This document shows positions 42,332 through 52,715 of a DNA stretch of 64,000 nucleotides, in pieces. Position numbers and translations under genes: made by a program. How positions within the stretch are numbered: position 1 is the first letter of the stretch; every line of letters begins with the position of its first letter. This stretch comes from Rhodamnia argentea (lineage: Eukaryota; Streptophyta; Magnoliopsida; Myrtales; Myrtaceae), in the NCBI RefSeq assembly GCF_020921035.1, contig NC_063150.1, forward strand, positions 4,216,001 through 4,280,000, read 5' to 3'. Under the pieces are notes generated by a model that saw only the letters and a list, made by a program, of their open reading frames with translations, had not been told where the DNA came from and searched no databases.

Positions 42332-44951
42332 TATTGATACTTGATTTTTAATCAATTTTTCTTTAGAAAAGACTTTAAAAATCCACTTTAGAAGCCTCGG
42401 CCAAGCCTAAGGAATCAATTTTGAACAAAAAAAAATTTTCGGAATTTTTCGTATTTTTTAAAATATTTTTCATATATAAGAAAATACCAGAAAATTAAAA
42501 AAAATATATAGGATTTATGGCCACAAAAATATGAAAAAATAGCCAATATTTTTATTTTAAATCCTTTTTCATTTTGGCCTCTTAAAATTGAAAAATTCAA
42601 TTCGGGATCATATGTTTCTTCACAAACGTAAACTCGAATTGGGCTTAAAAAATACAATTTGAGTCATTTTATTTCCCTTTTTCACTTTTCATGAGTTGTG
42701 ACATTACCCTCTAATGCCTCATTTTGCATCTTGGCCCAATTGTACACAGAATTGTGCTCAATTTTGACAAGAGGGTCCTAATTGCACTAAATTTTTTCAA
42801 TTTAGTCCCTAAATCACCAAAAATGAAATTAAATTTTTTTAAGGGATGCCCATGCAATTTCAAAACCTCTGTCCTATAGTTTCCATCCTTCCGAATCCAA
42901 TGGTAGGGTCAGTTTAGTCCAATTCTCTCATTTAAGGTTTGTATTTCATGAAAAATCACTTCCGGTTCAAACCCAAAACTTGGGATTTTTACAAAATTCC
43001 GTGCTTATTTTTCATGAAAGCCCTTTTCTTAGATGCTATTTGTGTCACGGAACCTGATTTTGACTTCAATTTCAAGAAATTTAGTTGTTTCACAGGTCAA
43101 TTCGGTGTTTTTGGACGGTCAGATCTGCCGGGTCCGGAGGATCCGACCCGAATCTGACCCAGCATACCACCTTCTTCCCCATACTTGCATTTTGCGCAAT
43201 AAAGAGGCAGAACAGAAGAGACGAAATCGGAGGAACAATTAGTAACACCGGCGCACCGTTTGAAGACCCTTTGATGCCCATCGAATTCCGGGGCCGACGA
43301 ACCTATCGGCACGTGTCCTCACGTGCCAAAACAGGTTGGCGTAAACAACCGGGCGCGCGGGAGTTGGCCCAGGAAAAAAATTGGAGGATTAACGCCAGGA
43401 AGAGAAGATTCTTTCGGGTAGAGAGGTTCTAGAAAGTTTTTCAGCTAGAGAGGAGAACAGACGGAGAGAGAGAGAGAGAGAGAGAGGGAGAGGAGAAAAT
43501 AATTCTCTGCAACTCACTTGTCTGCCATTGAAGGGAGAGGACCCGAGAGCTTTTGGCTCGGCTTCCGGTGGACTCAGGCGGCGTCAAGCTACGCCGTAGC
43601 CGTGGATTAGCCAGGTCATCCGATCCTGACCGTAGATCTGATATGTGGATCAAAGAGCCATGGATCAGCCATGTGTCTCGTTCATGACCGTAGGATTAGA
43701 AAATAGAATAAAAATCAAAAGATTCAAAGAAAATATTCAAAAAATCCAAAAAGTAAAATAAAAAAAATTAGAAACAGCGTCGTTTAACTTAGATCGACTC
43801 AAGACCCGTAGGGAATGGGCCGAGCACCCGTGAGGCGTGGGCCGGGTCAACCCGACCCTGTCCTGATAATTTAAAAAAAATCGGAAAATGTTTTAAAAAT
43901 CCAAAAAAAGGAAAATAAAATAAAAATAAATAAAAAATGATAAAAATCTCAAAAATTAAGAAATGGATCATTTTGACTGACCAATTCTATTTTTGACGTT
44001 TTTGCCTTCTTATTCTTTTCGAAATGATGATTTTTCCCATTATGGGCAAATTGTCTCCAAAATTTCAAGAAATCCAAAAAATCTCAATAATTAGGAAATT
44101 GGTCATTTTGACTAGCCAATTCTATTTTTGATGATTTTGCTTTCTGATTCTTTTCGAAATGATGGTTTCGCTCCTCATGGGAAAATCGCTCCGAAAATTC
44201 AGATAAATTCCAAAAAATGTCGGAAAATGGGAAATGAGCACATTCAACTAGCCGATCCTATTTCTGACGCTTTTGGCTCCGAATTTTTTCAAAATGACAA
44301 TTTTACCTCTCAAAGAGTAAATTGTCTCCAAATTCTTCTAAGACTTTTCCAAAATGACAATTCTGCCACTTATGGGTAGATTGTCCCAAAATCATTCCCA
44401 AACTCCTTCCAAGTTCCGAATACCCATTTTCTAAGCCATTAGGGCTTTACTGTGGATGCCATGTATTGATTTCATGTGTTTTATTCACACATTTGTATCC
44501 TTGATTTGCCATTTAATTTCATTGATTGTGATTAATAGATAGATATTCCCTTCTACATGAACTCCTAGATTTTAGGACTCTCTTCACCCCAAATCATTTA
44601 CATGAAAATCTTTGTTAGAAAAATCATTCAACTTAGGTATGGAAAGGGCGTCAATAAAAGACATTGGCGTAACTAGGTTCTCGTTCCCGTTCTCTTGTTC
44701 CGTATGAGTCTTGCGACTTCTCCCACCGCCCGATGAGGTTTCCAATCTACCTTTCCCAAAGATTGGCGGCGACTCCGAAGCATATATACTTACGCACATG
44801 TCACCCGACCACATACTAAAAGGTCGAAACAGTCAGTAAAACCGCTGTCGCGTGAGGTGGGGACTTAGGAGAGTCCAAGCCGATTTATGGATCATCACGG
44901 ATCTGTAGAAATCGGCGATCACCCCTCAACCCGCTCTCAAGGGTCGCGATA
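42332..44951. mobile_element. Probable solo LTR (2.6 kb) nested in the MITE
   Basis: The element is bounded by a 5-base direct repeat GGTAT (42327-42331 and 44952-44956) and splits an otherwise continuous sequence ('atgagtcaaatcggg' lies left of it, 'atgagtcaagtcggg' right). It starts TATTGATACTTG and ends GGGTCGCGATA. A TG...CA pair could have decayed to TA...TA by one transition at each end. There is no gag, pol or internal region. It contains internal tandem repeats and an (AG)n tract. A 'ggcgactccg...ggtggggacttaggagagtcc' stretch near its end recalls plant Gypsy elements; the clade is a guess. Confidence 0.6.
43954..44355. repeat. Three diverged tandem units of about 135 bases inside the LTR
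   Basis: Units starting near 43954, 44089 and 44223 share 'aaattggtcattttgact', 'ccaattctatttttgac', 'cttttcgaaatgatg' and 'caaattgtctccaaa' in the same order; a partial fourth begins near 44350. The first two are the most alike. Confidence 0.7.
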
Positions 44952-46008
44952 GGTATGAGTCAAGTCGGGTATTGGCCATTAGATTTGCGTCGCATGGAAA
45001 TGCATCAAATGATATATTTAGGTCAAAACATTGCCAACCTAAACCATACCCGACTCAACCCACCCATTTGACGGATCTAAAGAGAGATGATTCGAGTCAT
45101 TCCGTAAGTCACGATATAATTGCTACCTTTGTTATCTTGCGACCATAAACATGCCCGAATTCAACGAGTTTAAAATCTACAAGCATCATGCAAGAAAAAT
45201 CAAGCTTGGTTGACAAGAGTATGTCTCATGTGATTATGAGGAATAAATTGTTGCTCATGCCAATTCAATGGTTTAGTGCGCGGTCTTTAAGAACACTCCT
45301 TAAACGGTCAAGACAGATTTGTTACACCCCTTTTACTAATCAATCATGGGTTGCCACATTTTCTTGAGTTGTGAATCACCAACCAAACCTTCATGCAGAA
45401 CTTTCAAGAAATGCCTCCCAACTGTTTTCCAGGAAAATTTTTTGAGAAGAAGAGGAAATGCTCAGTAAATAAAAGGAGATATAGAAGTTTAATTTTAACT
45501 AAAAATACAGTTAGTGCACACCGATTTTTACTGGAGCAGTCATTAAAATGAAATTTTCGTCTATTTATACATAAGTAAAATCGTGACATACGGACATCTT
45601 CATAGTAAGATAATTTGCATGCACACATTTCTTTTTCTCAAGTTTGCATCAAGAATGATAAGTTTTGAATTCGTGTGTTCGAAGGTTTCAGGCGTCGTCT
45701 TACAACAGGCTGAAAATTAAACGGGCTGAATGAAACGCTCATTTGATTCGAAAGCTAACGCATCTAAGACCAATATTTTGCCCCATTAAAAAAAAAAGAA
45801 GAAGAAGAGAAGGCCATGGCAATCCTAAGGTTTCAAACTCACCAACTCATGTGTTGTTCTCTTTTTTTAACCATCCATCAACTCATGGTTAAGTCGCCGT
45901 TTCGTGACAGTAATTGTCCTATCGAGCCGAACCTTTCTTGGCTATGAGCCTCTCTTGCGATTGGGGTCGAAAAGTTCCCATTGAATTGTCCTATCCGATT
46001 GCAGATTT

Positions 46009-47470
46009 GATACAGGAAGAAACGACTAAGTCGTGACAACACTCCCCAGTCATAGCATCCTTCACATTAGCAAAGCATGTTGATGGTACTAAACTACATT
46101 CCTCTGCTGTCTGTATCTATACTAGGTTCCGGTCGCATTGTGAGTGCAAACTATAAGGAGGGGTGGGGAGTGGATGTTAGCTCATTAACTTTCTACATGC
46201 TTGGAAAATAAAGCTCATTGCCATGACTTGAAAAATGTCAGAAAACACTGTAGAGCTCATAATCCACATAGAAGAAGATCAAAATGACAATCTATCGTTC
46301 ACTTGCATGCACAAGTGTATACAGTAGTACATTATCAAGTGCACTGAAGACGATGACGCACATGGGCGCGCGCGCGAGGACAGAGAGAGAGTACGGCGAT
46401 CGTATTTAAGTGACTGCATGGGGGATGTGATTTTAAGGTTTTGTACTTGGGCAAGTTGGATGACAGATTGGTTCTGAATTCAAACAGGTCCAACTAAACT
46501 CCTAAATGCGAAATCGTCTCGGCGAGGGATATAACTTTGCAGTGTTGATAGCAGTCACCCGAATCGCTATTAAGAACCACACGGTCCATCACCAGCTTCT
46601 CCTCCCAGCAGTTGGTATATCTACGCCACTTCGTCACTTCAATCTGCATTCACAAACTACAGTAAATACTTCAACCATTGATAAAGAGCATTACAAGCTG
46701 GCAAGAGGAATTGGCACATTTCCCTCCACAATTTCCCTATCCTCCCCGCATTAGTGGATGATATTTTGCCACGCCCTTCAGCCTTTATGGAAAATCCGTG
46801 ATATGGAGGATCATAATTTTCATAGTTAATCTTCTCATTCGACACCCATGCTGTTAAATATATAAGGTACACCCCGTATCTATTCTGGTTTCTCATATGC
46901 ATAGGGACATGCCATTGCTAAGCCTTATTAATTTGAGCCATTCCGTGAGCCGCCGATATAATCACTAGCTTCTGTGTCTTGCGGTTGGAAACATGCCTGA
47001 ATTCAAGGTATTTAACATCTACAAGCATCACGCAAGAAAAGTCAAGCTTGGTTAGCAAGGGTATCTATCAGGTGATTATGAGGAATAAATTGTCGTTTTA
47101 ATGCTATTTCAATCTTTTTTGTGGAGGTATTTATTTAAGAACACCCCCTTAAACAGTCGGGACAGATTTATCACACCCTTTACCAATCATTTATGGGTTT
47201 GCCAAGTTTTCTTGAGTTGTGATTCACCAACCAAACCAGCAGGCAAATTCTTCAAGAAATGTCTCCCAACTGTTTTCCAGAAAAGAGTGGAGAAGAAGAG
47301 GAAATGCACAGTAAATGCTTATAGCTCAGGTCTCCTTATTGGCCTCAGTCTAGTTGGTTGGGTTTGATGGGTCGAGCTTAGGGTTGAATAGGACACTTTC
47401 GTGGAGGAGAAGGAGAGATAGGAATCCGATTTTCACTAAAATTACAGTTCGGTTGATTTTTTCATGAGCA
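46009..47470. repeat. Segmental duplication copy B, with a remnant of the CNGC last exon
   Basis: Starts inside coding sequence: 46009-46070 matches the CNGC C-terminus but reads RKKRLSRDNTPQS and then stop, so it is a broken exon end. Further downstream it is collinear with copy A to 'gatttt...gagcag' near 47470. There is one small extra block at 47317-47400, and none of the 3.08 kb insertion. The 5' junction falls within the exon, so the duplication never carried a whole gene. A (GC)n run sits at 46366-46376. Confidence 0.85.
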
Positions 47471-50289
47471 GACCTTGTCATCCTATTAAGTCTGCACGAA
47501 GATTCTTCGTCGAAGAAAGTACGCTGAATTTCAACTGCTTGTGTTCCTTATAAATAAAAAGATCTAAATATAATTGAAACAATAAAAGATCCTAGAGGTG
47601 ATGCTATTTTGACATTGTTTGTATGACACCATATATGAACATATAATTAGAAATGGAGTGTATGACTATATGAAAGAAGACACGGAAGATGCATATATCT
47701 CTTGATATGATATATACTTATCAAAAGGGAAGTATCAAAGTGTTTAATATAAAGACAAACATAAAAGTTCTCTTAACAAAATCAAAAGTTTGTAGCTTTG
47801 ACTATGAGATATCTGGCAGGAAGGTAATTGACTTATCTGTGAAATACCATCTTCTTCCTATGACTAAAGAATCAACAATGACAAACTGAAAATTCAAGAC
47901 GTCTGAAAATTTCAGGCTCGGGAATCTAAGGTTGTCCGTTCATCTTCCCAAATACGTATAAACTGTTCTTATCTCTCGGCGGGAACTACATGCAAAGATA
48001 AAAGGCCAGTACTTAATCAGTTTACGAGAGAATACTCGCGAATTTATTCACCCAAAAATGCTTTTGATCACTAGTGACTCACATGACCATTTCTTCACTA
48101 CCACTTCTTGCTCATGAATAATATGTTCACTCATAGCATCTACAATAGCTTATTTAATGGTGGCGTCAACATTATGCAAATTAGAAATCTGTACTGATCT
48201 TAAATAGGCATGACAAGTTCCTCCCAGCTGAAAAGAGACCGATCGTCCAGCATTAATGAAGCAGTTCCCTAAGCAATTCCAAATCCACGCACAAGCTTTG
48301 ATGATCTCTTTTTCCTCAATGACAGGAAACGAGATGCTGACAGATCTTAAGGTTAATGATCTTGCAACACTCATTAGCAATGCATCTGATCAGCCACCAT
48401 AATCATCCCTAAAAAACCAGACATCCCTTGAGACCAAACCGCAGTGACTAACTTGCCCAGATTGAAAAGCTGATCAAGGACTTTGTTTAGTTCTGGTACA
48501 CAGAGAAAATGGTGAGTTTAGGCAAAAGATGATGAAGATCGAGATCGAACAAGAGAGAGAAGATGGATTGTCGTGTTCGGCAAGTGTACAGATTTAATCA
48601 GGGGTACGATTTTTGGTGCCATTGCTAACGAATCAATAAATACCGCAGAACCCAAGTGTCTTCTCTGCCATTATGAGTCTATGACCTGCACTGCCGAATG
48701 TTGCTGCCCAAATCTCATCTGGATTTCCCTATAAAACCCCATGAATCTGGTCATTAGAAAGGCGGTGATGGCCATTTACATCTCACCCCTTCACAGTAAA
48801 GTTTTAGAATGTCTTACATCTTTTTACACGTATTACAATTGCTTTACAACATTGATAAATTAGACACATTCATTTCAAGCATTGTATGTAATGCACTTGT
48901 TTAAATTTCCACTTACAATCTATTACATTGCCTATCGTCACTAGTGCTGCAAATAGTCCTAAAAAGTCTCTAGTAGCCTTCCAAGTTCAATTTATGTTTG
49001 TTTTGTTAAGCAAAAAGTTAGTAATTGACTTTCCTATCAAAATTGAAAATACTATTCCAAGTTCAAGCGTTACCCAAAAAAAAATCTACAGTTAGCACAT
49101 AACTCAACATTTGTACTTTTTGAAATGTTTCAGGTATTCTTCATTACATAAAAATCAATTTGAAAGAGCTGTAATAATTGAAAAATGATTAAAAAGAACA
49201 TTCCATTGGAGGTGTAGAGAAATGTTCACTAGGAATGCCATAACAAAGAAGAATATTGATTAATTTGCATGTATTCCTTCACTTACTCCAAGCATCACTA
49301 AGGTTGTGGCAATTAATAAGATTTACGATCAGTATAATATTTTCTATTTATGCTCTTAAGCTTTTCATGGCGTTTATCATTATTATTTTTTATAGATTAT
49401 TGCACCCCCAAGAGCTCAATTCCACTCGATAAATGAAGCTAATTAAAGAAACCTTACCAAATACAAGATAAGGCGTGCTGCAAATAATTGCAACAATAGT
49501 TTTTGTTTGGGAGATTAAAGAATCATTTAAAGCATTTGATAAAATTAAATGATGTAGTCTATAGGATGATGACTATACTTTCAATATGGTGGATGTTGTT
49601 AATTACTTTGTTCAATGATTGGAAAATTATTATTCAAGACAGTTAATTGATGGTGCATGGAGTAAGTGAAGGAATATATATATGGGGCGAATTAATCAGG
49701 ATGGCAAATTGATGAAGCGAAAATTATGAGGAGGTGTGTGTGATTAAATGACATTATAGAGAATGGTCATAAAGAAGCTCAAAAGTAGCTTGTGATTAAC
49801 TAGGAAGAAGGAGAAGAACCTTGGCAATGACACTGTCCAAAGAAGGTTAGAGAAACCCTAGTTTTCACAGATGACATATAGAGAGAGAGAGAATTATTCT
49901 AATTGAATTGGTATATTTAAAGAGAAAATTAGGGCATAGGGTTTGGGCCAATGTTAAGCATTTTTTCATTAGGCTAATCTAAGCCGCTCTTAACCGGTTA
50001 AAGTCATGAAGAAGTGGGGCTATAGCTAATACCGAGGATCTATGGAATAGATGGACTCTTCTTCAATGGACGAAGCATGTAGCACTTTCAATTAAATTAA
50101 TTATGACACACATCAATGTACTCTTCATTATGAATTCGTGCACATTAAAATAGATAAGTCAAGATCAGATGATTGATCATCCAAAGTGTAGGTGATGTCC
50201 AGTTCTACATAGAACTCGATGTAGAAGGGAAGGAGGGTAATTAAGTTTAACAAGACAGGAGTGTGTCGTGCAATTTTAATTGAAGTAAA
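47471..50289. other. Intergenic, no gene recognised
   Basis: AT-rich DNA. A 76-residue minus-strand frame at 48150-48380 is open, but I recognise no family and find no matching exons. Positions 49690-49930 contain 'gagagagagagaa' and otherwise unique sequence. Confidence 0.4.
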
Positions 50290-50700
50290 AATTACCTATT
50301 CGGGTCCTAAAATTATTATACGGACGTCAATTCAGTTCTAAATTTTCTATTTTCGCCAATGTCGTGTTAAACCATTTCACAAAATTTCAATGTAGTCATT
50401 TTCCAGACCAAAAAAAAAAAAAATTGTAGTCATTTCGATCAACTGCGGCTGGAAATAGCCGACCTGGCGAGAGTAAATTTGTTCACGTCGGCGTGCAATG
50501 GAAGATTGCCGACGATGACTAGACGCCATGTTAGTGATTTCTCTTTGTAATTGGCCGGAAGAATTATATTTGTATTTCCCGCGATGGTTTAGAACTATAT
50601 CGGCAAAATGTAAAAGTTTAAGACTAATTGGATACTTATCCAAAAAAAATGCGTCTAATTTTGTTTTACATACAATATCAAGGACTTTTAAGGTGAGCAT
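50290..50700. repeat. Dispersed repeat of the 'ctaaattggca' family
   Basis: Phrases such as 'cggacgtcaattcagttctaaa', 'gttcacgtcggcgtgcaatgg' and 'aattggccggaag' recur in diverged form near 1540-1740 and 2480-2960. These point to a shared non-autonomous repeat family. No clear termini. Confidence 0.4.
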
Positions 50701-52490
50701 CAGCCGTGCTTTAATCGCCATGACAAATTTAGAAACTTTTTAGTGTGGGTGAAAAGGCAATATCACAACTTGTCTTATGAGAAAGTGAATGATCAATTTT
50801 TGCCATATATATAGATTAATTCGAAAACCAAACTAGGAAATCAAATGAATTTACTAAGTTTGGTCTACGTTCTCTTGCTTCATGGGTGAAAGAGTCTTGC
50901 GGTTTGCACCGGTTGTCCGGATTTTCAATTTTATTTTGCTCCCTTTGGTTAGCAACAACTTTAGGAGGATCCACCTACAATAGGAGTGCCAATTCAATGT
51001 GGACGAAGTCGAAACTCATTTCATCCTTTTCTCCCTACATAAACTATTACCCATAAACAAAAAAAGTTACCTTAATACATTTGTTTTGCGAAAAATCAAT
51101 AATTTAAAAAATGCTTTTCAAAGAATGATTACTTACGTCGCTTCCAAAATTAAATTAATAATATAATTCTCATTAACAACGAAAATATTTTTACATTATT
51201 GTCGATGATGAAAATGTATTTCATTAACTTATTTTCGCAAGAGATACGAAGAATCATTTTTAAAAAAATATTTTTGGAATCGTTGGTTTCCCTGTAAAAC
51301 GAAGGAATCAAAACCTTATTTTCATTTCACCCCTCCTTCACAATTTGTCCGATGAGAAATTTCCGTACGTAAATGCCGAACCCTTTTTGTTGGGCTACAG
51401 TTTTGCACTGCTCATGCCTAGCTAGTTTGGTGCATTTTGGGGCTGGATACAGCTACCCGCAGCGGATAACTCCCCTTCCTCGCCCTACCAAAAAGCTACA
51501 CGGGTTTGACTTTTGGACGCTCCTTGTAGTGCTGCGTAAGAAGGACCAAGAATAGAAACCACGACTGAGATTATCTCAACTTCTCTCAAAACCCTTCTAA
51601 GTTAAGCTGTAACCAGAAACAAAAAATCAAGAAATGATGATGTCAAAACTTCAGCAGCTTCCCAAAACAACATCAACCCCACCAAAAATAGCAGAAGGAT
51701 ATTTCTACAGACTACATGAATTTGCGAAATTTCAAGTAATTATCATACAGCTTAGTTCGGTCCAATATCAGAGTTTGTATAACGTAAATGTCTCTTCTTC
51801 TTCTTCTTCTTCTTATTTTCTCTTTTTTTTTACGAGAAAGAGAGAGAGAGAGAGAGAGCGCATGTGTCTTCCTTGTAATAAAGAGGGGGGAGGGGTTGAG
51901 TCTCATAATGCCGGTAGCCGGGAATTCACTCCCCGGCACAACCACAGTCTTGATCTCAACGAAGCAAAAAGCCTCCTCTTTTCACACGTTTTAGTGTTAT
52001 TATTGTCATTTGTTGTTGTTGTTGTACCTCTCTAAAATCTCATAAATCGCATCCCCACCACCAGAGTGTCAAGAAAGAACAGTGAAATTGGAAGACACCC
52101 GTGTGCAAGAATTCGATCTTCTCTCTCCCCCTCTCTCCTTGCTTCGTCTTCTCTGGGGTCGAAAGAGAGCGAAAGAGACGAGGAAAAAGGAAAGAACTTT
52201 GGCTTTAAAAACCATCATCTTCGTCAGTTACGTAGGCGGGTAGAGTCTGTTCAAGTTTTTGTGTGCGAGAGAGCGAGAGTGTTTTGTTTTTTGGTGTTGT
52301 TTTTCCTCTTCATAATTGCGCATTACTTCCCTCGGAAGGGAAAAAAAAAGATCGGGCAAAATTTGGGCCTTGACTCACTCCTCCTCCGGAACAAGAATCA
52401 TGGCCAAATCTTCGATTCTGGGTCCGTTTCTATTCACCAGACAGAGAGAGATGACCCCTCTCGAGAAAGATTTTCGTATTAGCATGCTCT
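50701..52490. other. Intergenic upstream of HDG11-like gene, microsatellites
   Basis: Includes a (TTC)n tract at 51790-51812 and an (AG)n tract at 51838-51858. The open frame at 52066-52482 lies upstream of the likely TATA box and has biased Arg/Ser/Lys content, so I do not call it a gene. Confidence 0.45.
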
Positions 52491-52669
52491 CTATATAGGA
52501 TTCGCTCTTGCTGGAAAGCGTGTCGGGTGGCGCAAGGTCGTGCATTTTGTCGTCACTAAGGTTGTTCTTCTGCTGTCCTCGTAAAACTCTTTCTGCTTCG
52601 TGGCGTGACAATGTTTGTGAGGGCTGTCCACGACCGTGGCGCTTCACGTGACGACGGTTTCTACACGTG
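52491..52669 (+). promoter_or_regulatory. TATA box and two G-boxes before the HD-Zip IV gene
   Basis: CTATATAGG at 52491-52499 is a good TATA box, which would start transcription near 52525 and give a leader of about 190 bases. Two palindromic CACGTG cores (52645-52650 and 52664-52669) fall inside that leader, 50-70 bases before the ATG. G-boxes bind bZIP and bHLH factors, but a role here is unproven. Confidence 0.45.
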
Positions 52670-52715
52670 CTTGGGGTGTTGAGGGGTGTGAGAGAGGCAA
52701 GGGAAGAGAGAAGAA

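Larger units (their letters stand above)
41997..45077. mobile_element. Mutator-like MITE with 9-bp target duplication, itself interrupted
   Basis: The insertion is flanked by an exact 9-base direct repeat TAAAGAGAG (41988-41996 and 45078-45086), the target-duplication length of Mutator-like elements. Termini are related: GTAGGCTTTGTCAAAATGGG at the left and, on the other strand, GATCCGTCAAATGGGTGGG at the right. The paralogous copy B lacks the insert (around 46925). Removing the nested LTR leaves about 0.46 kb with no frame, so it is non-autonomous. Confidence 0.75.
40759..45540. repeat. Segmental duplication copy A: CNGC last-exon tail plus downstream DNA, interrupted
   Basis: From 'gatacaggaagaaacgac' in the last CNGC exon, this copy matches 46009 onward through 'catccttcacattagcaaag', 'gtcagaaaacac', 'gttaa...gg' and 'gtttctcacatg' to 41996. 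It resumes at 45087 with 'gtcattccgtaag' and continues through 'ctacaagcatca', 'gattatgaggaataaattgt' and 'cttgagttgtga' to about 45540. The 3.08 kb in between (41997-45077) is foreign to copy B and is described separately. Confidence 0.85.

Noticed and set aside
48150-48380. 76-residue minus-strand frame
   Set aside because: Open, but no family, no exon partners, and ordinary length for chance in AT-rich DNA.
52066-52482. 138-residue frame upstream of the HD-Zip gene
   Set aside because: It lies before the probable TATA box and is rich in Arg/Ser/Lys from purine tracts.
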